64,000 bases of DNA from Anaerolineaceae bacterium (GCA_020634115.1 JACKCH010000012.1:620001-684000), one strand, 5' to 3'. Positions 8,358 to 17,266 are shown, counted from the first letter of the stretch. Program-made: numbers and translations. Notes: generated from the letters alone by a model not told the origin.

Positions 8358-8792
8358 ATGCCAACGGATAAGCCCAGTGTTCTCATCAAGCCCACCCTGG
8401 ATACCAAGTTTCACATTGACTATACCTGGTGGGAGCGTTCGCCCGAAGACCTGAACATTTATATGCTGAGTCACCTGCTGCCGGAGCAGCGCGACCAGTT
8501 GAGCCAGGTGGATACCAGTGAAGTCGTGGACTACATTGACGCGATCACTGGCGAGGTTTTCCAGTTAGATCAACTGCAACTGGCGATTCAGGTCGCGGCG
8601 GAAGACCAGAACTTCATCAACGCGCAGACCTCCCTGGTAGACAGCGTATTTCGCGTCTTCCTGGCAAATGGCAACCTACCGTTGAACTCGCGGGAACTCG
8701 CTGAACGCACCGAACGTCCCGCCGCAACCATCCTGAAGACGTTCAGCACCATGCGAATCTATAAGGGAATCCGCCCGCTGGAGAACGAGTAA
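8358..8792 (+). CDS. Unknown small protein with C-terminal helical domain
   Basis: A 144-residue soluble protein of no recognised family, behind a good ribosome-binding site (TAGGAG). The N-terminal half has aromatic patches (HIDYTWWERSPEDLNIYML). The C-terminal half (about 95-140, LPLNSRELAERTERPAATIL, then KTFSTMRIYKGIRP) has the feel of a helix-turn-helix: SRELAERTERPAATILKTF fits a recognition-helix pattern. It sits ten bases after the 532-residue unknown gene and is likely co-transcribed. A weak hairpin (AAGGGG/CCCCTT, 8851-8871) follows. Confidence 0.75.
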   Translation: MPTDKPSVLIKPTLDTKFHIDYTWWERSPEDLNIYMLSHLLPEQRDQLSQVDTSEVVDYIDAITGEVFQLDQLQLAIQVAAEDQNFINAQTSLVDSVFRVFLANGNLPLNSRELAERTERPAATILKTFSTMRIYKGIRPLENE

Positions 8793-8913
8793 CGGAGCGT
8801 TCCCAGCAGCGATTACGAAGCGTACAATGATTATTGATTATGGAACAGATAAGGGGTCTAACACGCCCCTTTGCCATTTCTAATTCATGACCAGAGAGGG
8901 AGTAACAATCAGC

Positions 8914-9342
8914 ATGGGACGAGTAATTAACCCGGACAGCACTGGCAAACAACGCAATCAACTGATGCGCACAGCGGCGGAACTACTGCGCCGTTTGAGC
9001 CAGAAACCGGACATAGACGACGATGCGAAAGACATGGTTTCGCTGCTGGTCTACTGCCTACGCGAAATCGATTCCGGCATTGACCAATCGGCGATGGCCT
9101 GGGAAAAGCGCGATTACTGGGTGAAAGCCGAAGAACTACGCCAGCGATGGAGTTGGCCGGGCATGATGGCCGACCAATTGCAGGCGGTGGTACTGGACGG
9201 CAAGTGGGAGGATTTACCACAGATGATGCTCAAGCTGCTCCCGCGTTTTGCTGACATCAAAATCACCAAAATGACGCGGAAAGAGAGCCTGTGGGAAGGC
9301 TCTTACGCCCGGCTGATGGAAGAAAAATCACCAAAGAGCTAA
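8914..9342 (+). CDS. Conserved Chloroflexota-type protein (MGRVINPDS start)
   Basis: A 142-residue soluble, mostly helical protein. ATG 8914 is preferred over the upstream ATG 8887 because GGGAG lies 11 bases before it and MGRVINPDSTGKQRNQLMRT looks like a natural N-terminus. From memory, very similar small proteins occur in other Chloroflexota; I cannot check this here. There is no metal-binding cysteine pattern, signal peptide or membrane segment. The conserved-looking core is REIDSGIDQSAMAWEKRDYW. Function is unknown. A plus-strand terminator follows, so it ends the 6.7-9.3 kb unit. Confidence 0.8.
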   Translation: MGRVINPDSTGKQRNQLMRTAAELLRRLSQKPDIDDDAKDMVSLLVYCLREIDSGIDQSAMAWEKRDYWVKAEELRQRWSWPGMMADQLQAVVLDGKWEDLPQMMLKLLPRFADIKITKMTRKESLWEGSYARLMEEKSPKS

Positions 9343-9370
9343 GTCTGTAATGGTATAGGTTTTCAAGATT

Positions 9371-9393
9371 GGCGCAGTGTATTGCGCCCTTTT
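9371..9393 (+). terminator. Intrinsic terminator
   Basis: GGCGCA (9371-9376) and TGCGCC (9383-9388) form a six-pair stem with a six-base loop, followed by CTTTT. It lies between the convergent gene ending at 9342 and the HEAT-repeat gene ending at 9439. Confidence 0.55.
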
Positions 9394-9438
9394 GAATCCC
9401 TATTCCCCATGTAAGCCAAAAAGGGACGACACACGACT

Positions 9439-10566
9439 TTAGGGATTAGCGGTGGCACGGTGAGCAGCAACACCGTCTGCCGCTTTTTTCACGACTTCAT
9501 CCTGGCTTTTAAGCGCATCGCTCAGAATCTCTTCCGCGACAATCGCGCTGGCGTGCGAATCGTCCTCAGAACGCAGGCTGGTCGCAACCCGAACAATCTG
9601 CGCTTTCACATGACTGTCCCCTTCCAAGATATAGGCGCGTCGCAGAATGCCCGGCGTGCGCTCATGCCTCATCCACGCTAACGGCCAGGTGACGGCCATA
9701 CGGGTGTCGGCGCTGTCATCCAACAGCGCGGTTTCCAGCGCATCAATCAGCAGGTCTACCGCCTTCGTGCGGGCGACCTCTATTTTCAGGTAGTTGGTCG
9801 CGTGGAAGAATCCCTTCAACACCTGTGCCCGTGTGACACCATTAGTACGCCCGATCACACCAGCAAGTTCTTCCAGCCACGATTCCCCCGCCAATTCCAG
9901 CAGGCTCAGGGTCGCCGCATATTTCACGTCCGGCTCAGGGTCATTGATGGAATTACGCACCACCGGAATCGCCTGGGGTGTATTGTTCGCGCCCAGGGCT
10001 TCCAGGGCCTTGATCCGCACTTCGGGGTCTTTAGCCTCTAAAACGACTTGCAGCACCGGAACCGCCGCTGCGTCCTGGCTTTCACGCAGCCCCCAGGCCG
10101 CCGCTGCCCGCACGCTGTCTTCCTCGTCCTTCAAAACTTCAATCATCAACTGAAAGGCGTTGAGTTCCTGCATATCGCACAGGGCATAAATCGCGCCTTC
10201 ACGCACCCGCGAGTCGGCGTCTCTCAGCGCCTGTTTAATCAATGGCTCGGCGGAAAACCAGGAGAATCCGTATAAATGCCGTGCTGCTGTCGCCCGCGTA
10301 CGCGGCCCATCGTCGCCGAGCGCATCCTGCATGACTAACCGCGCTTCTCTGTCACCGCGCCGACTCAGCAGTTTGGCAGCGTTATAACGGACGAAAAACT
10401 CCTCGTTGCGCAGCATTTCCGCCGCTGCGTCCAGTGAAATCGCTTCCGGCGGCAGGACATTGAGCATCGTGGCGACATGGCGAATTGAGAGACGACGTTT
10501 GCCCTGCTTAACCTTGTTGAGCGCCAGACTCGGTTCACGCCTGGTAATGGTGCTTGTTGGTGTCAT
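9439..10566 (-). CDS. HEAT-repeat protein paired with Hsp70-like ATPase
   Basis: A 375-residue all-helical repeat protein. From about residue 45 onward, roughly 30-residue helical pairs recur with the HEAT signature of Asp/Val-Arg and Ala-Ala-Leu positions, for example LRNEEFFVRYNAAKLLSRRG, LRDADSRVREGAIYALCDMQ, LKDEEDSVRAAAAWGLRES and LEAKDPEVRIKALEALGAN. No signal peptide is present. HEAT solenoids bind protein partners. The gene starts 11 bases after the Hsp70-like gene, so both are almost certainly one operon. I infer a partner or regulator role for the ATPase. A PBS-lyase-type HEAT protein is the alternative family label. Confidence 0.85.
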   Translation of the reverse strand: MTPTSTITRREPSLALNKVKQGKRRLSIRHVATMLNVLPPEAISLDAAAEMLRNEEFFVRYNAAKLLSRRGDREARLVMQDALGDDGPRTRATAARHLYGFSWFSAEPLIKQALRDADSRVREGAIYALCDMQELNAFQLMIEVLKDEEDSVRAAAAWGLRESQDAAAVPVLQVVLEAKDPEVRIKALEALGANNTPQAIPVVRNSINDPEPDVKYAATLSLLELAGESWLEELAGVIGRTNGVTRAQVLKGFFHATNYLKIEVARTKAVDLLIDALETALLDDSADTRMAVTWPLAWMRHERTPGILRRAYILEGDSHVKAQIVRVATSLRSEDDSHASAIVAEEILSDALKSQDEVVKKAADGVAAHRATANP

Positions 10567-10577
10567 GGTGTATCTCC

Positions 10578-12179
10578 CTAACGCAATGTGGTGACAACCA
10601 CGTCGTTGAGCAATGTCTTTTTGGTCGCCAGATCGGTGACGGTCATGCGAAGCTGCCGCCGGTCGTCAATGGTGAAAGCCGCTTTCAGGCGATCTTCACC
10701 CGGCGTGCCGTTCGGATCGAGTTTCGCCAGCATCTTTAAGACAGTGGCCTCATTGAGCGGGATAATCTGCTGTCCGGCGGTGTTCGCGTCCGCCACAAAA
10801 ACCGCCTGCCCGTTCTCGTACTGCACCTCAATCATCGCCACCGAGTCGCTGTCAATTTCACCGATTACAAACTCGACTTCCTGCTGATTTTCATGAGCCG
10901 CGCCCAGGATAATCTCGATGGGTTCACTGGTCGGGTATTGCGTCCCCATCGGGATGAACTCGTCATAAGCGTGGCTGTTGGTTTCGCTTTCCAGATAACG
11001 AATGCCGTAACTGTGGATCAGGTAGTCATCCAGGCCATAACCCGCTGCCACTTGTAGCGCCCCTTCCGCTACCGACGTAAACGGCTTGTCGGAATAGATG
11101 GCCTGCTCGGTGAAATATTGCCTCAGAGTACGCTGGACGGATGGCATCAGCGAAGTGCCGCCCACCATCAGCACGTAATGAATGTCCTCTTTGAAAATTC
11201 CGCGCCGGTGGGCAACGTGCATAACTTTATCCACCACCCGGCGCAGCGCCGCGTAAAAACCATTGTTTTCCAACAGCGTTTCCAGTTCGTCACGGGTAAT
11301 CGTGACCTCGTGCGATTTGCCCCCCGCTTCAAATGTGATCGAAGCACTTTCTTCTATAGACAACAGGATTTTCGCCTGTTCGCACTGGGTCAGGACGCTG
11401 GCGTAATCGTTACCCAGGTCTTTCGACTGTAACCCGGTACGCTCGAGAATGTCCGCCAGCAACCATTGGTCAATGTCGCTGCCGCCGATAATCCGCCCGG
11501 CTTTGGCGACGACTTTGGCGGCATGTTGGGTTGAACCCCCTCTGAGCAAACGACTCAGGATACCACCGGTTTTCTCGCGGCTTTCTGGAAGCTGCACTAG
11601 CGATAAGTCTAGCGTCCCACCGCCAAAATCAAAGACCAACACTACCGCGCCGGGCTTGGTAATCGTATACCCCAGGGCGGCAGCAGTGGATTCGTCTACG
11701 ATGCGGATTTTATCGGTGGAAATTTCGTCAATGACGCCGTTCAGCCAGCTTAGATAACCCTCAAACGAGGCCACTGGCGCGGTGAGGACGAGTTGGTCAA
11801 TATCGGCTTCGCCATAGGGCAACGTACTGATGAGGTGACGGATAAAACTCCGCCCGGCCTGGCGATCGGCCCACTCCACACCATCAATCTCGCGGGGGGC
11901 GGGAGCCGGAAAACTCACAATCCCGCGCTTGAAGTTGCGAAAAAGGCGGTTATCGCGTTCATGGTCGAGATGATCGTCGCGCACCCGCTGACCGGCGACA
12001 ATCTCTTCTTTTGCACCATCATTGACGTACACCAACGAAGGGATTAACTCCGGCAGACCGGTCACAAGTTGGGTGCTTAAGCCAGGTACGGTTAAAACCT
12101 CTGCTGCGTTATTTGCGTCGTCCCAGCGGGCGATGACGGTATTCGTCGTCCCAAAGTCAATTGAAAATGTGTACCCCAT
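10578..12179 (-). CDS. Hsp70-family ATPase without lid domain
   Basis: A 533-residue relative of DnaK. The actin-like ATPase motifs are present: the phosphate-1 loop FSIDFGTTNTVIARW at the N-terminus, phosphate 2 (VLVFDFGGGTLDLSLVQL, about 190) and the adenosine motif (VLMVGGTSLMPSVQRTL, about 335). About 130 residues follow that could form a short beta substrate-binding domain, but the helical lid of DnaK (normally about 640 residues in total) is missing. ATG 12179 is chosen because GGGGGATT precedes it directly; the frame extends ten codons further upstream. There is no grpE or dnaJ nearby; instead a HEAT-repeat gene follows. It resembles the divergent Hsp70-like proteins whose clients are unknown. 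Confidence 0.88.
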   Translation of the reverse strand: MGYTFSIDFGTTNTVIARWDDANNAAEVLTVPGLSTQLVTGLPELIPSLVYVNDGAKEEIVAGQRVRDDHLDHERDNRLFRNFKRGIVSFPAPAPREIDGVEWADRQAGRSFIRHLISTLPYGEADIDQLVLTAPVASFEGYLSWLNGVIDEISTDKIRIVDESTAAALGYTITKPGAVVLVFDFGGGTLDLSLVQLPESREKTGGILSRLLRGGSTQHAAKVVAKAGRIIGGSDIDQWLLADILERTGLQSKDLGNDYASVLTQCEQAKILLSIEESASITFEAGGKSHEVTITRDELETLLENNGFYAALRRVVDKVMHVAHRRGIFKEDIHYVLMVGGTSLMPSVQRTLRQYFTEQAIYSDKPFTSVAEGALQVAAGYGLDDYLIHSYGIRYLESETNSHAYDEFIPMGTQYPTSEPIEIILGAAHENQQEVEFVIGEIDSDSVAMIEVQYENGQAVFVADANTAGQQIIPLNEATVLKMLAKLDPNGTPGEDRLKAAFTIDDRRQLRMTVTDLATKKTLLNDVVVTTLR

Positions 12180-12253
12180 AATCCCCCTGCCGGTTCTAAC
12201 CAAATCCAAATTATTGTAGCATCAGCCGTGGCGGGACACAATTTAGATGTGGG

Positions 12254-14017
12254 TTATTGATCGTGATTAATCTCGCCGGGATGATAGTCCTGTAAGGTCG
12301 AGCCGCCGATAAATTCCCGCAACAAGGAAGTGTCAGGAATCATCGCGGTCTGTTTCTCCGAAAGTGGATGCACCCAACGCAAAAACGACAACAGTCGGTT
12401 GGCTTCGATATGCGGCGGCGTGGCGGGTTCGACTTGCAACAAGAGCGGTTCAGCCAGGGGACGCAGCGCCGCCAGTTCATACACCAGCGCCGAATTAAAC
12501 ATGATGTCAGCGTTTTCCTGGTACGGGAAGATATTCCGCTTCTCGCCCCGGCGCACGCTTGACCAGCGGTTCAGGGTATCGGTGGCGCTGTAGCCCCGGG
12601 TGGCGGCATCACGCACAATACGCCGCAGCAGGCGCACATCGGTGGTCGGAATGCGGTTATGGGTGTCGGTGTTCAACTGCGTGAGCGCCGAAACATAGAT
12701 GCGGTAGATGGTATCGGGCGGGATGTCCGGCACGAGACCGGGATTCAGGCCGTGAATCCCCTCAACAATGATGATCTGATTCTCGGTAAGGTGCGCCGTT
12801 CGTCCCGGTTCGCTGCGCCCGGCCAGAAAGTCAAACCTAGGCAGTTGCACGTCCTGCCCAGCCATCAGTTGAAGGAGTTGCTGGTTAAACAGCGACAGAT
12901 TAATCGTCCCCAGCGCCTCAAAGTCATAATCGCCGTGTTCATCCCTGGGCGTGAGTTCACGATCTACGAAATAGTTGTCCATTTCCAGCGTGAAGGGGCG
13001 CAGCCCGTGCGCCAGGAGTTGAATCGCCAGTCGCTTAGAAAAGGTCGTCTTGCCCGACGAGGACGGCCCGGCGATCAATACCAATCGAACGCCGCCTTCA
13101 TCATGTTTTTGGCGGATTTCCCTGGCGATATGGGCAACATGCTGTTCATGCAGCGCCTCAGCCACCAGAATCAACTCATCAACACGGTTTTTACGCACAA
13201 TCCTATTCAGCCGTCCGATATCTTCCACGCCCATGCGCTGCAACCAGGCATCCGCCTGATTAAAAACGGTACTCAACTTGGTATAGGCGGTCACCGGCAC
13301 CAGTTCAGTCGGGCTTTCCTTGCGCGGATACTGAAGAATGAACCCGCCATTCGCGCTGATGAGCCGGAAATACTGCAAATAGCCAGTTGAGGGCAACATA
13401 TAGCCATAATAATAGTCCTGGCGGCTGTGCAGGCCGTAAATCGTCAGGCTGTTACGAGTGCGCTGCTCCAGCAAACGCACCTTGTCCTCTTCCTGGCGGG
13501 CCGCAAATAGCGCGACAGCCTCATCCAGCGACACACTTCGCTTGGTGATGAGATCATCAGCAGCCACAATTTCGCGCATACGCTCATCCAGTCGTTCGAG
13601 TTCGTCCTCTGTGAATGACGAGCGGTTGAGCAGAATACAGTAGAAGCCACCTTCCGGGATGGCATAGCGCACGCTGACCTGCGTACCCGGCCAGAGTTCA
13701 TCAACCGCAGTGGTCATCAGCATCACCAGAGAACGTCGGTAAATCCGCCCACCATCGCTGCTGTTCAGCAATACCGGTTCAAGCGTGCAGTCCCGGACAA
13801 CTGGGTAGGCCAGTTCCCGCAGGCGTCCATCCACGATGCCGCCCATAATGGCACTGTCAAACTGTTCAGGGTAAAGGCGCTGCGCCTCTTTCAGAAAACC
13901 CTCTACAGTCGTTTTGACCGGCCCTTCCAGAACCAGGCCATCCTTAAACGTGACCTGAATAGTTTGGCGCGGTTCAGCGCGTGTGATGTGTGTGGTGTTA
14001 AGCTGTGTAGCCATCAT
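12254..14017 (-). CDS. TGS/ThrRS-like domain fused to uridine kinase-type P-loop kinase
   Basis: A 587-residue cytosolic protein. Residues 1-80 look like a TGS domain (TIQVTFKDGLVLEGPVKTTV) and 80-240 like the second, editing-like domain of threonyl-tRNA synthetase (DELWPGTQVSVRYAI; YYGYMLPSTGYL). Residues 310-510 are a phosphoribulokinase/uridine kinase domain with P-loop GPSSSGKTT (317-325), the acidic EMDNYFVDRELTPRDEHGDY segment and IIVEGIHGLNPGL. The same architecture is known in Firmicutes and Thermotogae, where it is annotated as a nucleoside kinase of uncertain substrate. Two adjacent ATGs (14017 and 14014) follow AGGATT; either may serve. It is divergent from hpt, which suits a nucleotide salvage context. 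Confidence 0.9.
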   Translation of the reverse strand: MMATQLNTTHITRAEPRQTIQVTFKDGLVLEGPVKTTVEGFLKEAQRLYPEQFDSAIMGGIVDGRLRELAYPVVRDCTLEPVLLNSSDGGRIYRRSLVMLMTTAVDELWPGTQVSVRYAIPEGGFYCILLNRSSFTEDELERLDERMREIVAADDLITKRSVSLDEAVALFAARQEEDKVRLLEQRTRNSLTIYGLHSRQDYYYGYMLPSTGYLQYFRLISANGGFILQYPRKESPTELVPVTAYTKLSTVFNQADAWLQRMGVEDIGRLNRIVRKNRVDELILVAEALHEQHVAHIAREIRQKHDEGGVRLVLIAGPSSSGKTTFSKRLAIQLLAHGLRPFTLEMDNYFVDRELTPRDEHGDYDFEALGTINLSLFNQQLLQLMAGQDVQLPRFDFLAGRSEPGRTAHLTENQIIIVEGIHGLNPGLVPDIPPDTIYRIYVSALTQLNTDTHNRIPTTDVRLLRRIVRDAATRGYSATDTLNRWSSVRRGEKRNIFPYQENADIMFNSALVYELAALRPLAEPLLLQVEPATPPHIEANRLLSFLRWVHPLSEKQTAMIPDTSLLREFIGGSTLQDYHPGEINHDQ

Positions 14018-14290
14018 TCGGAATCCTATTGCTGTGCGACTTCAAATAAACCGCTAAAATTCGGTGCGTTACAGAACATCATGCCACAAGAGTTATTCAC
14101 ATGAATGGCAAGCCAGGTGAGCAACCGCCCGCGAGGTAGATTCTATATTACACCATTTCTTGTGGGAAAGATCATTATCATTTCAACAGATTACGCCACA
14201 TGATGCCAGATTTATCCTGGCTAGAAACAAGAAAATCGCTATCATCATGGTAACGCTTTTATCCTGCTTTTATGACTTAAGGACTACCCC

Positions 14291-14848
14291 ATGCTGCCAT
14301 ACGAAAAGTATCTTCAGGAAATTCTGATTGATGAACAGACGCTCCAGAGTCGTGTCCGGGAACTCGGCGCTGAGATTTCGCAGGATTACGCCGACTGCAC
14401 CGACCTGCTCCTGCTGTGTATCCTCAAAGGCGGGATTATGTTCCTGGCCGACCTCACCCGGCATATTTCCGTGCCGCATGAAATAGACTTCCTGGCCGTT
14501 TCCAGCTATGGGAAGGGAGCAAGAGCCTCTTCAGGGAACGTACGTATTGACATGGATCTGAGTGAAGAAATCGGCGGACGGCACATTCTGATCGTAGAGG
14601 ACATCATTGACAGCGGCCAGACGTTACGTTTCGTGATGGATGTGCTGCAAGCCCGTCGCCCGGCCAGTATCAACCTGTGTACCTTGCTGGATAAATCCGA
14701 AATGCGAACGGTAGATATTCCGATTGCGTACCGGGGTTTTGAAATTGAAAATAAATTCGTCTTTGGCTATGGATTAGACCTGGACGAGAAGTTCCGCAAC
14801 CTGCCGTTTATCGGCGTGGTGAAAAAGGACATGATTGTGAATGACTGA
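14291..14848 (+). CDS. hpt: Hypoxanthine phosphoribosyltransferase
   Basis: A 185-residue type I phosphoribosyltransferase that converts hypoxanthine or guanine and PRPP to IMP or GMP. The PRPP motif VEDIIDSGQTL (about 100-110) and the flexible-loop start AVSSYGKGARASSGNVRI are intact, and the C-terminal YRGFEIENKFVFGYGLDLDE matches the family. Length is normal. AAGGA precedes the ATG. The last eight bases overlap the CCA-enzyme start, as in a coupled two-gene operon. Confidence 0.95.
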   Translation: MLPYEKYLQEILIDEQTLQSRVRELGAEISQDYADCTDLLLLCILKGGIMFLADLTRHISVPHEIDFLAVSSYGKGARASSGNVRIDMDLSEEIGGRHILIVEDIIDSGQTLRFVMDVLQARRPASINLCTLLDKSEMRTVDIPIAYRGFEIENKFVFGYGLDLDEKFRNLPFIGVVKKDMIVND

Positions 14849-16256
14849 TACACCCGATTTAGCTCCACGCACGCCGCACCGCCCCCTGCTCTGGCCGGAC
14901 ATCGTCTATGCGCTTCAGGAGATGCTGGCTGACGATACACGCCCAGTGTATATCGTCGGGGGCGCAGTACGGGACGCGTTCCTACACCGTCCGCTCAAAG
15001 ACATAGACCTCGTGACCACCGAACCGGCGATTGAACTGGCTCGGCGTATCGCCAATCAGTTCAATGGCGCTTTCTACAAACTCGACGCGGAGCGAGATGT
15101 AGGACGGGCAATCCTGACCACCGATACGGGATCAATTGAGATTGATGTTGCCCGGTGGCGCAGCGCGAGTCTGCTGGATGATCTGCTGGATCGGGATTTT
15201 ACTATTAACGCGATGGTTGTGGACTTGCGCGGCGATCTGACACAACTGATTGACCCTCTGCACGGGGAAGATGACCTGCGGGACAAGCTCATTCGCCAGT
15301 GTGCGCCCCACTCGGTAGCAAATGACGCCATCCGCACCTTACGAGCGGTGCGGTTGGCTGTGCAGTTAGGGCTGCATATTGAGCCGGGAACATTGCGGGC
15401 GGTACGACAGGCCGCACCGACCCTGTGCCAGAGTTCCCCAGAACGGCGGCGCGACGAGTTCATCAAGATGCTGGCGCTGCGTAAACCGGCAGCAGCTTTG
15501 CGCGTCGCCGGGTCATTAGGGTTAATCGAGTGCGTACTGCCAGAAGCCATGCGCCCCGTAACGGCCTGGACGCAAACCCTTACGATTATCGAATCGCTGG
15601 ATAAAGTCCTGGGGGCGATCAGCTACAGCCGCAGCGATAACACCGCCGCCTCCTTTGGCCTGGGAATCATGGTCATGCAGCTTGACCGCTATCGGGCGGA
15701 ACTGGTGAACCATATCGAAACGGTGTGGCCGAACGAACGCCCGCACCGCGCCCTGCTCATGCTGGCGGCGCTGCTGCACACTACCCCGGAGCATATCCCC
15801 CAGGTGGCCGAAAACCTGCGCCTGAGCAACCTGGAACGGACACGCCTGACACAAATCATCCGGGACTACCACCACCCACAGGCGATGGACAACCCTACAC
15901 CCAGAGACATCCATCGTTTCTGGCGCTCGTCAGGGGCGGCGGGGATAGATGTGTGTTTGCTGACACTGGCAAATACCCTGGGGACAGCGGGAGTCGAACT
16001 CGATCAGGATGCGTGGCTGATGGTGGTAGACCGGGTGCGGGTACTCCTGAGCGCCTACTATGACCAATACGAAACCCTGGTCGAACCCCCAACCCTCATA
16101 GACGGCAATGCGCTCATGCAAAGGCTGGGACTGCGACCAGGGCAGATTGTGGGAAAACTCTTGGACATGATTCGGGAAGCGCAGGCCGCCGGAGAAGTTC
16201 AAACGGCGGATGACGCGGTTCGCTGCGCCCAGGACTACCTGAACCAAGGCTTATAG
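14841..16256 (+). CDS. CCA tRNA nucleotidyltransferase / poly(A) polymerase family
   Basis: A 471-residue class II nucleotidyltransferase that builds or repairs the 3' CCA of tRNA. Visible motifs are VYIVGGAVRDAFLHRPLKDI (about 36-55) with the catalytic Asp pair in DIDLV, the flexible-loop LDRDFTINAMVVD, the nucleotide-selecting region ANDAIRTLRAVRLAVQLGL, and SSPERRRDEFIKML. The C-terminal half is helical and longer than in the shortest CCA enzymes, more like the bacterial poly(A)-polymerase-type; CCA and A-adding enzymes cannot be separated by eye. The C-terminus overlaps the stop codon of the convergent RsmD gene by six bases. Confidence 0.92.
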   Translation: MTDTPDLAPRTPHRPLLWPDIVYALQEMLADDTRPVYIVGGAVRDAFLHRPLKDIDLVTTEPAIELARRIANQFNGAFYKLDAERDVGRAILTTDTGSIEIDVARWRSASLLDDLLDRDFTINAMVVDLRGDLTQLIDPLHGEDDLRDKLIRQCAPHSVANDAIRTLRAVRLAVQLGLHIEPGTLRAVRQAAPTLCQSSPERRRDEFIKMLALRKPAAALRVAGSLGLIECVLPEAMRPVTAWTQTLTIIESLDKVLGAISYSRSDNTAASFGLGIMVMQLDRYRAELVNHIETVWPNERPHRALLMLAALLHTTPEHIPQVAENLRLSNLERTRLTQIIRDYHHPQAMDNPTPRDIHRFWRSSGAAGIDVCLLTLANTLGTAGVELDQDAWLMVVDRVRVLLSAYYDQYETLVEPPTLIDGNALMQRLGLRPGQIVGKLLDMIREAQAAGEVQTADDAVRCAQDYLNQGL

Positions 16257-17264
16257 GGCATTCATATCATCCAGACGCTCTCGGGCATCGTCCTCGGGAA
16301 CATCAAAACGCACCGCCAACATCATCGGGCTGCGGACATTTGGCGCAACCGCCTCGACCATTTCGACAGGCATGATAATCATCCGGGCGAAGGCATATAG
16401 CAGAGCCTTGTTCTCGTCCTTAAGCAGCGGTTTTAAATCATGCGACTCGCCCCAGGAGCTACCAGCCAATTGGCGTGCCAGAAAACGCGCTAGCGCCATA
16501 CGTACGGTGGATGGTCCCCGACTAGAAAAGAATGAGGTGGTCATATTGTTCATGTCCACGCCTGTTGCCCACATACCCGGCTTCGGGTTTTGTAGCATAT
16601 CCTCAACCGGCACGGGCGGATGTACAATATCAAACTCACCAACAAACTCTGATGCAATATCTTCAAGTCGTGGCAGTTCCATTCGATCAAACTCCTCATC
16701 TGTACGAATCGGAATCATGCGGAAAAACCATAATACCGTGTTCCCATACCGACGCTGGTCAAAAGACTCCAAACGCTTCAAAGGGAATTCGGCCCGTTCT
16801 GACGGATCAATCTGAACGATAATTGTTGTGTCGGCATGTGTCCAGGTTGGATTTTCATCTAACAAAGTTAGTGCCCTTTGCCACAATCCATTGTATTGTG
16901 GTGGCGCGATATAGATAAAATCGAATGGCTCAGCCGCTGCTGACTGGAGCAACTCAAAGACATCGCCCCGCCGGATCACACCTTTGTCTTTCAGCTTCGT
17001 GAGTTCCAGGTTGGCCTGAATCGTCTGCACAGCCGGTCTTGCCAACTCGACAAAAACCGTTTTGCGCCCACCCCGGCTCAACGCTTCAATACCGACACTG
17101 CCTGTGCCTGCAAACAGGTCAAGCCAGGTCGCGTCCCGCACATCCTGCCCCAGAATATTAAATAAGGCTTCTTTCACACGATCCATTACCGGGCGGGTAG
17201 TATCCCCTGGCACTAGTTTCAGACGACGCCCTTTTGCACTGCCAGAAATCACCCGGATAGGCAT
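16251..17264 (-). CDS. RsmD-type rRNA methyltransferase fused to degenerate ImmA/IrrE-like domain
   Basis: A 337-residue protein, nearly twice the usual RsmD length (about 185). Residues 1-183 are RsmD, which makes m2G966 in 16S rRNA: MPIRVISGSAKGRRLKLVPG, the SAM motif LDLFAGTGSVGIEALSRG (48-65) and motif IV at 120-123. Motif IV reads APPQ instead of the usual DPPY/F, so catalysis may be altered, although this may be a lineage feature. Residues about 188-337 look like ImmA/IrrE: HPPVPVEDMLQNP near the start and YAFARMIIMPVEMVEAV, LAVRFDVPEDDARERL at the end. The zinc-binding HExxH is missing; the matching stretch reads ARFLARQL. It starts two bases after the UroD-like gene. Confidence 0.85.
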   Translation of the reverse strand: MPIRVISGSAKGRRLKLVPGDTTRPVMDRVKEALFNILGQDVRDATWLDLFAGTGSVGIEALSRGGRKTVFVELARPAVQTIQANLELTKLKDKGVIRRGDVFELLQSAAAEPFDFIYIAPPQYNGLWQRALTLLDENPTWTHADTTIIVQIDPSERAEFPLKRLESFDQRRYGNTVLWFFRMIPIRTDEEFDRMELPRLEDIASEFVGEFDIVHPPVPVEDMLQNPKPGMWATGVDMNNMTTSFFSSRGPSTVRMALARFLARQLAGSSWGESHDLKPLLKDENKALLYAFARMIIMPVEMVEAVAPNVRSPMMLAVRFDVPEDDARERLDDMNAL

Positions 17265-17266
17265 GG

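Noticed and set aside
8851..8871. Terminator between the 144-residue and MGRVINPDS genes
   Set aside because: The AAGGGG/CCCCTT hairpin is weak, has a nine-base loop and no T-run, so I only mention it with the gene.
14093..14101. Origin-type DnaA box TTATTCACA
   Set aside because: A single box here and one at 45093-45101, without clusters, AT-rich unwinding region or dnaA, are expected by chance.
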